Below, in pieces: positions 39,820 through 51,630 of a stretch of DNA of 64,000 nucleotides (positions are counted from its first letter, which is position 1; each line of letters begins with the position of its first letter). The stretch is from Linepithema humile. Its lineage: Eukaryota > Arthropoda > Insecta > Hymenoptera > Formicidae. The stretch lies in NCBI RefSeq assembly GCF_040581485.1, contig NC_090130.1, positions 2,170,001-2,234,000 of the forward strand. Reading direction: 5' to 3'. The notes beneath the pieces are model-generated. The model did no database searches. It was not told where the DNA came from and saw only the letters and a program-made list of their open reading frames with translations. The translations under genes and the position numbers were made by a program.

Positions 39820-39828
39820 GTTGCACAG
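39820..39828. repeat. Right 9-bp target-site duplication of the foldback element
   Basis: GTTGCACAG, identical to 37122-37130, immediately follows the inverted terminus. The host sequence then continues with GCCGATTT. Confidence 0.93.
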
Positions 39829-40256
39829 GCCGATTTATTGATCACTCGCGTCGCACGCAATAACGACGAATATGCGTGTCTACTGTGTCGCAACCGTGCG
39901 ACATCTAAAAGTTCCGTTCCATGATTTCATGTGTGCAGTTATCTCAGCTTTCGTATGAATGTAAAACAAAGAAGGTTGAATAATTATAGCAAGTAAAAGT
40001 AACTGACATTATTACAAGGATATATGAAATAACTAAAACAATTTTTTTTAACAATTACTTGATAATAAACGATTATAAAATACACATGGAATATTTAATT
40101 GCGATAATATATACGTAAATTAAACAATTTACGTGAATTTTGCCATTTCATGAAAAGAATGTAGGCATTTTATGAAGCCTATCAACTTGTAAAAATTTGA
40201 TATTTTGTAGAAAAAAAGCTGGATTTTATAAAATGACTAAATTTATGCATTCTGCA

Positions 40257-40275
40257 ATATATATATATATATATA
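40257..40275. repeat. (AT)n microsatellite
   Basis: AT run of 19 bp continuing into ACATATATGTATGTAT. Confidence 0.9.
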
Positions 40276-43200
40276 CATATATGTATGTATCATCGTGGTT
40301 AAATATTTTGAATATCCATTTCAAGCAAATTAAATTGTTTTGTCTAAATATGAATAAATTTAAATAAATTTTTAAAATTAAACATAAGCGGTAATTATAT
40401 AATTGGTTAATTGATTAATTGCCGCCGTAGAAAAGCAAATGTTGGAAATATTTGCGAAGAAAATCACGAAACGAGGAAATTAGTACAGGAAATTGCACTA
40501 TTGAACTTGTTAAATAGACTGATTATTTAGTATACAAAAATCAATGATCGCATGTTAGCAATAGCGTAAAATTATGATGACAGATCAGAAATGAGAAAAA
40601 GTCGTAACATGATCATACAATATACGATTTATCACGGTCAGTCAAAGTGGATGAATAATATCAAAGTCGCAATAACATCGTGTTTATTTTCGCAAAAACT
40701 TGAACCTATTTGCACAGCATATATGTTTTTGCAATTTTGTCACGTACCAATTACTCCCGGCCTATATTTTCAATATTTTCTGAAGAAATTAAATTTTTAG
40801 GTTTTTGTAAAACTTTTTCTTGATGATGATGAAATTCTGATAATTATGAAAGTAGTAAGAATGTATATTAAGCCAAGCCTGACGAAATTGGAAAAACGAG
40901 TGGTGATAAAAATAAATAGTGATTAATGCTATTGAAAATTTAAGAATGCTATTGCATTTGCGAAAGGCGAGCATTTCGTAAAAGAAGCCTGCGGCTATTA
41001 CTTTCTTGACATTAAATAACGTTGTAAATATCTTTAACGATTAATTACTCCGGATATTAAGAAACAGGATAAACGAAGCGCTGTATGTTTTACGACCTTG
41101 GCGTCGATCAATTACACCAAGAAATCCTCGACAAAGTGCGTGCAAAAGACAAGAAGTATGTTGCAAAACCCCATCTTACACCAATATATTAATTAAATTA
41201 AGCAAAATTTACACGTGCACTGTCAGTCTCCAATAATTTTAACACAATCTCGATCAATTCTAAATAAAATATAAACTTAAATGGTTAATCTGAATGAATC
41301 AATTGAAATAAAGTTGCAAAAAAAATTCAATTATTCTACAAAATTAATTTTTGTGTAAATTTTATATGCAAACGCGTGAAATAAATATGATCTCGTCTAA
41401 TGTATCTTAATATTCCGTTTAATACACGAGTAAAACAAAATATGCTTGAAAAGAATGAGACCGGCATTTTTTTATTAAATATTTTTCAATAAATTTAAAA
41501 AAATTACACACATAATACAGATAAAAATATAATAGGCAGGCACATCGGCAAGTTCTTTTGTTGTCAATAATAGTCCGACATCTCCGTGTTATTGTAAATA
41601 GCATGCGACGGAGATGCTAGATTATTATTGACACAACACGCTGGATCACTCACTACTGTGACTACGTATTATATTTTTATCTGTGTACGTGTATTTTTTT
41701 AGATTTATTGAAATAAATTTAATAAAATAAATGCCGGTTACGTTATTTTTAAACAGTTCATTACTTCTCTACGTTATCTAAGAAAAACAAGTGACTGGAA
41801 ATCTTCAAAATTCGGAACGTTAGATCGTCGACAAACAAATGTCTGTTTGATGCTGCACGTCGTACGCGTAAACGCCGCCGTAACTTCTAAAGCTTTTTGT
41901 CTGAAAGGTAAACCGGAATGCGTGAAAAATAAAAGAACGATATACTTATTGTCTTGTCGTTTGTTGACTTTTAAGTGGCACTAGCTACAAGCCGTCATGA
42001 TGTTACTAGATGTAGCCTTGTAAAGTCATAACTTACCTTCGGCCAGCGCTATCTCAAAATCAACAAACAATAAGAAAAGAAAACACAATTTCTACTTTTC
42101 CTTTTCTTTTCCACATTTCGCTTACTTTGATGTATCTGATGTCGCAACGTTCAATGAGAATTTCGCTCAACGTCTCGCGAGAACTGCCGGATATTTTCGC
42201 AAGGAACCGTATCGTTTCGCGCGCTCATCGTCCGCGATCGCAAAACACGTAAACTCTCCTATAAAAGCGTGTAACGTCGAGCAACGAGCAGGACGGCGCA
42301 ATTAATGGCGTGGGCCGTGGTCGATCGTGCAATTAACTTTAACGAACGGGCGGCCTTGCGATTAAACTTAATTAGTATCGCGGTAATAACTCGTTAATAA
42401 TCAGAGCCGTGTACAGGAGAGTGACTCTGTATATGCACGACTGTACACGAGCGCGCATCATCGTTCTCCAAGCATGCAAGTGTGTTTATGAACAAATTCG
42501 TGTGTGAAAGAGAGAGAGAATATGTGTGGATCTGTGTGTAAAATACGGTTTGGTAGCTCATGTGAATCGGTTTTATATTTACGTATCGACGACGGTGACG
42601 AAGAGGACGACGACGGCGACGCTACATGATTTTTGTCGCCGAATATTGAGAAGAGGAAATAAATGATTTCCTTCCGACACACCAAAGTCCTTCTCAACAA
42701 AACCACATTCAACACCAATTAAAAAATACCGAGATTCGATTTAAGAAAGAAAAAAAAAAAAGAGATAAAAGCAACACGACAGTTTATTCACTTAGCTACA
42801 TCTTTACTCGCACATTTTCCTTCGATCTGCCGCGCACGAGTTTGCAAAATTACTTTGGTTGTTTACCTCCGTTGGTTTAATCTCCGTTCTTCGTGTGCTC
42901 GTACGCTGTCGTACTGAGAAAAAATGAAAATAATCAAGAGATTCTTCGTTTTCTGTTTCAGCGACACGTGGAAATTTCCCGGAACGAGATGCACGGATGC
43001 ACCAAATCGTGTGTGTATTCTCTTGATGACTGACACCAATTAACTGACTGATTTGACAGGCAGATTGATTTCAGGACGAAGCTCTACCGGTGAGTGTACT
43101 TCTTCATTCTCTCCTCACGTTTTCTCGTCGCGCACTAATTCTTTTGTTCTGTTTCGCGGCGGCACCGGTCTCGTCGCGCGTTACTTCAGAGGCGCGACAT

Positions 43201-45805
43201 ATGAATCGCGCGTGACTAGCGCGTAAAGATCAATGAATTGCGGAAAACGCGCGTACGCCGCTCACGCGTAGTTACACGTAACGAAGGTCCGGACCGAGGA
43301 CCAACCGGAGGCGAGTATCAATGAAAGTAAAAATGTTCACACTATCGTCTTTCTCTCCCCCGGCTGATGATCAACAAACACGGCTGCAAAGCACGAAGCT
43401 TGAGTGCGCACCGGAACGGCGTACCGAATTATGAGACGCTTTACACTTCGTAGTAGGTTTGCTGCGCCCTCTGCCGGTTATGCTGTCTCTTTCTTCAGCC
43501 TCGTGTGCTCTCTTTCGCTCTCGTGCTCTGGTCCCCACTAATAGAGCGCGAGTCGGAGATTCTCCCCACCAACTAGTGATACGTATACAGCATTGCTCCC
43601 CACTTTATCCTCGTTATAGGAGCCTGTAATACCCCCACCAAACGCATCGCGTCGGTAGCATTGCCCCTTTTGCTCGCAAGTGCGCAGAGAGATAGAGACC
43701 GAATGTCAGTGAGGATGAAAGGAGAATAGAAACGGAGAATGTTGCCACCTTACGAGGCAGGCGTAAGTACGGGGATGATGACGGATACGTCGCCGAGGCG
43801 ACGTGCGCGAGCATGCTTTATGTCTTCCGGTGTGAGGTTATAGCGCGAGAATGATTTTCGGAATAAACCTTTGAGCACCGCGGGGATCGGCGATGCTGGC
43901 AGTCTGATACGGCAGAATGGTCCTACTTGTGTAAAAGAGCCTTTTATATTGATCTTTTGATAGCAACTCTGCCTCGATTTTCGAAGCAAAAAATTGCCCG
44001 GTCCTAATCTCTCGATAAATTAGGAATTATTTATTACAAACGCACATTCAAACGCTAACGTGCGATTTTTCTTGCAGATATCAATTAAAAAATGCTTAAA
44101 ACAAGCTTAAATACAATTATCTGCATAATTAAATAAGATAATTGATTCACGAAGAACATAGTAAAGAAAATGGGATTATAATTTTGAAATAAATGTTAGA
44201 TAACGAAATTATAGACGAGTATAATTTTGTTTTCTAATATTTCTTCTTGTTCAATCATTTAAATAATCCTAGTCACAAGGTTTAATGCTGTTATTTGTAA
44301 ATTTTTAAGCTTGAACCTTTTTCATTTGTAGAACACACACAATACATATACAAAGAGCTGAACCTTCCGTCAGAAAGATCATCAAGAAGATTGGAATTGC
44401 AGTATCTTTAAGATACCGAAATATATCTCTAAAGATGCTTTTGGTGTCACAGTTTCGGAATAGAACGAATCGATATTAGAAACAAGAATATCCTTTTACA
44501 ATTAGCAACTGTATTCTTTAAGTAGACCCAGATTCTCTGCGAGCAAATGTATTGCTTGTCACAATTTCTGTTCCAAAAATTTCTTCTATTTCAGTCAATA
44601 ATCAATTTTTTAATGATGTTTCGTAGGAAATGATATTAATAAGCAATTAAACAATAAAATACTACGCATAAATTCTTATGAAATTTCTTTCTGACATTAA
44701 AATCAATGCTGCTTAATTATTTTTAAATGCGTATTATGGAATGCCAAAATTATTTTAGAAACACATTGATAAATAGTAATTATCGGTAATAGCACACGTT
44801 TAATGCACAGATAAAAATATGTCATTCATAACATCATACGAATGTATAAAATTTGAGTAACGTAAAATACGAATAGTGCTTCTTTAAAGAGTATTATCGT
44901 ACAATTCACGTTCAACATCTCCCATCGAGTATGAGATTAGGATTCACCCAATCAGCTCTCGTCGCTCTCTCCTTTTCTACATGTGTATGTGTGGGCGTAC
45001 TGTACATGCACACGCATTATTAATGCATTATTAACTTGCACATCGGATATACCTTGGAATAACACACGTGATATGGAATAAAAAATAGACCGTAAAATTG
45101 TTACTTACTTACCTGAAAATCAACACAAAAGAAAAACGATACTCCTAAAAATTTTCTAATTATTTGCCTTAGTCGCATCTTTTGTCGAATTTAAACCTAA
45201 TTTAATGGTCTGCACAATGACCAATGACTCTCGGAAAGGTGGTATTGTATAGATTTAAAAACGTCCATGAATGCTCAAAACTAACGGAAACACGCCAATT
45301 CTAAGTATTAAACCTTATCCGTAACCAAAATAGGATTATACAACGCTTTTACACATTATTTCGTTTCGATTCGATTTTTAAATAGAATTTTTCGTTTTCA
45401 AGCGTATAGAAATATTTGATAATTAATCATCATGAGAATAATTTTCTTCGCGTCTTTGCAATATCTTGTGCAATACACGTTCTAAATGCAACCACTAGCA
45501 TGCAGCACCACGCAACGTGCTAAGTTGCAGTTCTCATTGTTACCCTTAACGCTGCGATCGATAGACTGTGCTGAAGACACACCCCCGAGTGTAGTCCAAA
45601 GTACTTACCAAACGGTAATGACCAACCGGGGGACGTCTGAGATAACGGCATTATACTAAAGGTCGGTAAGAGGCTGCAAGTGGGAAAAGTTGCGCGCCGA
45701 AGATAGAACAAGAGAACGGAAAAGTGGCGTACTTATTTCACTTTCGTTAATTCCTTCTTCCATTTCGCTTCCTTCACCCTCCGGTAGATGTCGGCGTTCG
45801 CGATA

Positions 45806-45841
45806 GGGGTTGCAAAAGGGGTTGCAAGAGGGGTTGCAAGA
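45806..45841 (+). repeat. Tandem 12-bp minisatellite, three copies
   Basis: GGGGTTGCAAAA followed by two copies of GGGGTTGCAAGA. Confidence 0.93.
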
Positions 45842-47489
45842 CCGAAACTGCTTCAGTTCATGACGCGATTCTTTCGCGAGCAGGACTGATCTCCTCCAAC
45901 TGTATGCATCAGAAAAAAAGCTAACTTTGTGGGAAAAACATCTGAATCGTTCATGATAACACAAATGTATTTAATTACATATCGATTTCTTTATTTTTCT
46001 TATTTTCCTCCTCACATTGTACCTTTATGATGTATCACTTGTTTTGATTTTATTACATAGATGTGCATCGCGCTGTAAAATTAGCTGTGACCGCAGCAAG
46101 ATTCTACAATCATTCGAGAATTATTATGTTGTAACGGCGACGTTATACGCACCATAAATGTATTGCGTTCTAATTGCACAAGTGACACTTGCCTATTAGT
46201 TTTATAAATTAACGTCAAGCGTATTTATGATAATTTTTATACTGTCTTATAAACGATAAACGTTCGGCGGAAGTGTCCGTCAAGGAGCCAAATAAAAATG
46301 GTATTTTAATGACCAACTTTCTGGTAAATAGCGCAATTAATATAATCGTGTTGATAGTTTGTTTCGAAAGTACTAATAATGTGCTCGTAATGTATTCCCC
46401 GTTAACATTCCGATGCGTGTTTAACGATAGGTGAAAACACACTCGTACTAAACGCAGTTTAATTTAAAAGTTTACTGTTCGTAAGAAAGATATGATTTTA
46501 TTTTCTCCTTTTTGAGAGAACTTTGCTTGACAGTCTCTTTTAGAAAGGGGGAGAAAGTATTATGTAATAAAATATATCAAATTTAGTTAAGTAGTACACG
46601 TTTGTCTCTTTCATTTGCTTTTTGAAGTGCATATGCAGAATATCGTGTTCTGTCGCAGTTCATAAAGCGCTGGAAGAGAGAGACGTGACAATGCTGGGTG
46701 AGTTGCAGAATGAAAGGAACGAAGAAATATCAAATTGACAGGTGGTGCAATAGTTTCAGGGAAAATGACGTCACATATCCGATACCTGCTTTCTATACAG
46801 AGTTACGCAAGCAATGATAACAACTCTACACATTGCGGTCCGATTGAAAATTGATTAATTTTCTAATTTTAAACTCTTGCAAAAATTATTGTTTATGAGA
46901 CGTCGCTTAAGTTTGATATTACTTTAATTACGGTTTAATTAAGTCCATTATTTAATTCAATTTCTTTTGCCGTTTGCATGAATTCAACGGAAATAAAAAA
47001 TTAACGAATTAATGGAAAACCGTCCTGCCGCTAATAGTGTTAGTCTTCCACTGCGATAAATCGAATTCCATATTTGAATATTCAAGTATCGGAATATTGA
47101 CAGCTATACATGACAATGCGGAGATATTTTAAGAATGAAAAGCTCTAACTGTCTACTGCCAATCGTGTAACAAATAATGGCATTATTATTCCAAATCTTT
47201 AAATTTTCCAATTACGAATAAATTGCAATTTTGTCATGCTATTAATAATTGTTCTTGAACAAAATAGGAAGAAAATTTTCCGTTTTCTAATATTACAGAA
47301 TCATTCAACGGTATCAGTGCTTACATTGCCGAGAATCACTATCACTATCGTGAGATAAAAGATTTAACGTGTATGCGTAAATCATGTTAATACGAGATGC
47401 TTTGATCCGACCAGTTTATATCGTACTCATAAATATTTGTTACACTGAGCAAATAAAGGAAAAAGAATCGAGATTGCGACTGTCACAGA

Positions 47490-48023
47490 ATGCGACCTCA
47501 ACGATCTTTGCAGCCGGAAATCACCTGTGCGATTTCCAAGTCTCAAACTGTCATCTCTCTTTCGGGGTATCAGCCACGTGTCCCACGTCTGCCTCCGATT
47601 ATCTACCGTCGCGGCGCGAAGCCTCGGCTGCGCCAGCGCAAGCGATCGATATTCCAGACTGCCGGGGTTTTCGTCTCTGCGCGTGACGTCACGTTGCGCG
47701 AACCGAGCCAAGACGATAGGGGCCGTAGCCTACCGAGGGTGACCGAGGTGGTGCGAGCCGCGTTAGCAGCGAGCCGTCGTCGCGAGCACGGTCCGAACAT
47801 TACCGTCGTTTCCACGTAGTGTCCACTACGTAACCCTCGAACGTTTCACGCGAAATAATCCCCCGGCTGCTCGCAAGTCGCGTCCGCGACCGGTGAATTT
47901 CTCGTTCTCGCGAATCCCGTTCGAGTTCCGATCGACGAAACATCCGCGCGCGAAAGTGACAGCTCCGAGTGGTGTGCTTCGGTCCCCGGGGGGACAGACA
48001 ACATTGGGAAACGCCACGCTTGC

Positions 48024-48058
<35 letters not shown>

Positions 48059-48560
48059 TCCCGTAAGTTTCGACAGATGTTGCGTGGTACAAGAGGTGGC
48101 AAAAATTACCGGGGATAATCCGTTAAAAGTGCCGATGGATTTCCGAAACGGATAAAAGCGCAAGGTCGCGTCGACCTTCGCACCGAGCGATCATCTTGCA
48201 AAATCTCCCGCGGAATTGGTCCAGATTTCGTGCAGAGGCGAACTGCAATATTGGCACAAAACGTCCATCGTGCATCGTGACAGCGCTCGGGTCCGCCTGA
48301 CCATTTGCCGGCGTTTTCTACTGGCGCGCGTCCGCCGTAGAGAACAGACAAGAGCGAACCGCCACGCTCGTGTCTGATCACAGGCGAGCTGCAACCCCTT
48401 TGGGTCGCGACGCAGCTGAGCTCGACCGGGCGCGACCCACAGCCCTACATTCGCGGTCTGCGGCATGACTAACCTCAACTCACCCCACCTTAAGCGAGCT
48501 TCGTCACCACCCTCTCTATTCCGAGAACCGTGACAGGATCTTACGCATTGGATTCTCCTC
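47490..48560 (+). promoter_or_regulatory. CpG-rich block, candidate promoter or 5' untranslated exon region
   Basis: A roughly 1-kb island that is much richer in CpG than its flanks, containing many long overlapping frames in all directions, as expected from stop-poor GC-rich sequence. A good donor (CCC followed by GTAAGT at 48063-48068) comes just after a GA microsatellite. It could pair with the acceptor ending at 50894 to form a spliced 5' UTR of the plus-strand gene. No TATA box was seen. A promoter for a non-coding RNA or a purely compositional patch is equally possible. Confidence 0.3.
48026..48054. repeat. (GA)n microsatellite
   Basis: Uninterrupted GA run of 29 bp, directly upstream of the candidate donor at 48063. 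Confidence 0.95.
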
Positions 48561-50770
48561 TCATCAGCCACATACTCTTGTACAAAATTAATCAATAGTG
48601 CATTATGACCTATTTTATTCTCTTTATTTTCTCATTCCACCGATAACTTCACACATTCAGAAAATTTCATTGTCGAGAAGATTTCAATCTTTTCATTTTT
48701 ATCAACAGTGTGTGTGTGTGTGTTTGTTTTTAGAAATTTTATTCTACGTTTGTACATTTTTTCAAAAGCGATTTAAATCCACTTGAGAAAATAATATAAA
48801 TGTACGTATCCAAAGTTTTTCTTCTTCTGTGCGATTGCAAGTGTTTAAGAAGGAAAAATATTTAATCTGACTGTTGATAATAATTGGAAAAGTGATTAGT
48901 TATCGTATATTTGGCGAATTGCATGCCTGACCTTGGTGAAGAGATCAATCATTTACGTATAGCGACAGCCTAGGGACAACGCCTTCCGATAATAGTGCTG
49001 TTAATTAACGAACAAACGATTTGACGGCCGTAGGTCGACGTTGATACGATCGTCACGACGATGATATCGCGCGTCTGTAAGTACGATAACTTTATGAGAA
49101 CATCTACTTTAATATTCGTCCGGGAAGCTGTAGAGCTACTGCGGAAGGATGCACTTTCACGCGATGCACTTTTATATTAACAGTTCATCAAAGTGCCATT
49201 TCTTCGATCGACAGCTGTAAATTCTTTTAACTTTTAGAGATTCTTATCAAAATGGATTACTTTCTTCTGAGATAGCGTTATTGATGTATCAATATTTAAT
49301 GACATATAAAATACACTATTTTGAAATATATATTATATTTACTAAATGTTGCTTAACCGTACAATTAGATTATGAACGCAATAACGCATTCTGCTATCGT
49401 AAACAAACATTTCTGTTGGATAAATCTGAAGCGCCGCGAGCAATATTTTCGTTCTTGACATTGTCTTGCGATATCATGAAATTCGAATCGCGAGGTAAAT
49501 AGAGTTTTGCGAGTAAACAGACTACGTAAATGGGCGAAGCAAACGGACGAAGAAAAGAAAGTTTTAGTACTCCGAAGACTATCCGGATGAATCGGGTCAA
49601 AGCGCAATACGACAAAGCGAGCACGTGTCGCGCTCGCAAAATTGTTCGATTCGATCAAATTGACTTATCTTCCGTGTCGTGCGATGTAACAACAAAATTG
49701 AATTTACAATAAGCAATTTACGAAACGCGCCACGACATCTGTGGCTTGTTTTTGGCGTGCGTGTGAATGGCGATGTAAACGCTTGAATCATTACGTTATG
49801 TAGAATCCAGCACATTATCATTTGATAGTGACAATAAATTCGACGCACGTACTAATCGCGAATAATCAGGGAAACGCTCCATCACGTGCCCTGAAATATT
49901 ATTTATGTTGCGATTCTATTTAAATAATTGGATAATTTATAACTAAATTAACGGTATATCGCTAATTTTCTGCTTGTTTAAACAACAATAACGAAATGAA
50001 ATTGAATAATTTCTGTTCTGAATAACTTCTATAAGCTACGAGCGATGAATAATTTCTATAAACAAAACTACATAATTAGAAATAGAACATTATTCAAATA
50101 TGCAAAGTACGCGCATCAAATACAAAATATTAAATTGCAACGTTCTGCAATTATTGTTATATTCAAATTATATTTTATCGGGTAGTTGTATTATTTAACG
50201 TTAAAACGTAATGATTTTTTAATTTAAGAAAAAACACAATCTGCGACTTATTCGTTGCAATGCATGGAAAAAGTATCATTAAATCTCAGTGCCGGATTTT
50301 TGTATAATTTCATGCTCGGTATGCTAGAAAAAAAGAACCTGTTCCAATAGTTAAACATTCATTATAGCCATTAGTGTAATGACAAGCACATTTTATCCTA
50401 TCATGTTATGCAATATCGTTATAAATAATTATGCGTTAGCATGTACATTTACCAAGGAAGCCGTGGTCAATGGTGCAAATACGCAGTTTGCACCGCCATC
50501 AACAATGTATACATGCAGCTTGCATGTATCATTTAGGAAACACAAAAAAAAAAATTATACATAATCTGATTATAATTACACGTACTTATATAATAAATTT
50601 GCTAAATACTGAAATCGCGTTTGTGAAACATTTCTCGATTGGTCACAAATAAGTTTCATAAATTTATATTATATTTCTACGTTTAATCAGAATACTATTT
50701 AATGTGCTACAAATATATTATCATAAATATGCGTTATTCGACAGATTGTGTAGAGGAAATTAGAATAAAA

Positions 50771-50819
50771 TCTATCTCCGAAGATATGTTCTCCGAAGAT
50801 CTATCTCTGAAGATATGTT
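50771..50819 (+). repeat. Partial tandem duplication, 29-bp period
   Basis: TCTATCTCCGAAGATATGTT recurs 29 bp later as TCTATCTCTGAAGATATGTT, with one change. It lies just before the pyrimidine-rich tract preceding the candidate acceptor at 50894. Confidence 0.85.
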
Positions 50820-50894
50820 ACCTTTAATTTAATCTTATTATTCTATTTTTCTAATATATCTTCTATCTTTCTAATATATTTAATCTTTCGACAG

Positions 50895-51378
50895 GTAGCC
50901 CTCTTGGTTAGTGATCTACGCGTAGCCGCCTCCCCACGATCAACGTAACCTCGATACCGGTAGCAAACAAAAGCAGCAGCATTCTTTATTGTACTTGGCA
51001 CACTAACGGTGTAAACACGAGAATCCACCAAGACGCGAATCGCGAGTGGTCCGAGAACGAGGAGGAGAAGTCAAGAACGAACGGTGGACGCGGAAGAATC
51101 AGGTCGCGAAAGCTCCAGGTGGGATAGCCTTTGATTGTGATGTGGTGGAGCCCCCCGGAGGACCGCGGGGGCAGGAGGTCAGAGGCAGATCGGTCGTGAG
51201 GGCAACAAGCACGGCTCGGCTGCCCCGAGGCAAGATCGCCGGCAGGGCGGAGGAGGAGGTAGGATGGTGTGACCTCCGGCGTCATCCCGCCCGACGCGGA
51301 GGTGGTGCTGGAGGTGGCGGAGGCGGCGGTGGAGTCGAGCAGCTGCTGCCCGACTCAGAGGAGGAGGAGCCGACGGCG
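50895..51378 (+). promoter_or_regulatory. Probable 5' UTR portion of the first coding exon of the plus-strand gene
   Basis: A long pyrimidine-rich, AT-rich tract (about 50840-50890) leads into TTTCGACAG at 50886-50894, a good splice acceptor, so the exon may begin at 50895. In the downstream coding frame a TAA at 51004-51006 precedes the first in-frame ATG at 51379, which marks this stretch as untranslated. It holds two out-of-frame upstream ATGs: a 19-codon frame at 51140-51199 and a two-codon frame at 51264-51272. The section at 51297-51336 is built of GGT/GGC/GGA triplets. Confidence 0.4.
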
Positions 51379-51630
51379 ATGTCGAGGCAGCTTCGAGGTG
51401 AACGGGACCACGTGAGCCGCGACTACCAAGAGGGCTACCTCAGTGACTTCCGGGACCTACGCGATCTCAGGGATTTCAGGGACTTCCATCGAGAAGATAG
51501 GGACGAGAGGGACGGTCAAGGACTGAGAGAAGGACCCACTGCCGGCAGGACTTATCGGGACGATTATTCGGAGGAATACGATCATCGTCCGACCGCTGCA
51601 TCCACCTCGGCGAATCTCGTCAACAACCCG
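51379..51630 (+). CDS. First coding exon of an unrecognised gene with an Arg/Asp-rich N-terminus (partial)
   Basis: This exon encodes 84 residues and ends in CCG followed by a consensus GTGAGT donor, phase 0. Residues 23-46 are a mixed-charge repeat, DFRDLRDLRDFRDF followed by HREDRDERD, in which Arg-Asp pairs alternate with Phe or Leu. Residues 58-70 are rich in Arg, Asp, Tyr and Glu (RTYRDDYSEEYDH). The end is Ser/Thr/Ala/Asn-rich. No globular domain, signal peptide or membrane segment is visible, so the segment is probably disordered. The start is the first in-frame ATG after the TAA at 51004-51006, with G at -3. The frame stays open upstream to that stop, but without any ATG. Codon use is GC-rich, unlike the AT-rich intron that follows. 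I do not recognise the family; disordered starts like this occur in several classes of large signalling, scaffold and channel proteins, so no function is assigned. Confidence 0.65.

Larger units (their letters stand above)
39829..50894. other. Non-coding spacer right of the foldback element
   Basis: About 11 kb with no recognisable coding exon. AT-rich blocks (39830-42050, 43990-45500, 46000-47480, 48590-50890) alternate with GC- and CpG-rich blocks at about 42170-42400, 42820-43800 and 47490-48560. Simple repeats are listed separately. Its position just before the plus-strand gene suggests that the block at 47490-48560 could hold that gene's promoter or an untranslated exon; this is inference. 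Confidence 0.45.

Noticed and set aside
48191..48595. 134-codon minus-strand Arg-rich frame
   Set aside because: Starts at TTG within the CpG-rich block where all frames are open by composition; no domain.
51046..51378. Extending the coding exon of the plus-strand gene upstream to 51046 (204 codons in all)
   Set aside because: That extension starts at GTG. The first in-frame ATG after the upstream stop is at 51379, and the upstream part is Gly/Arg-rich low complexity.
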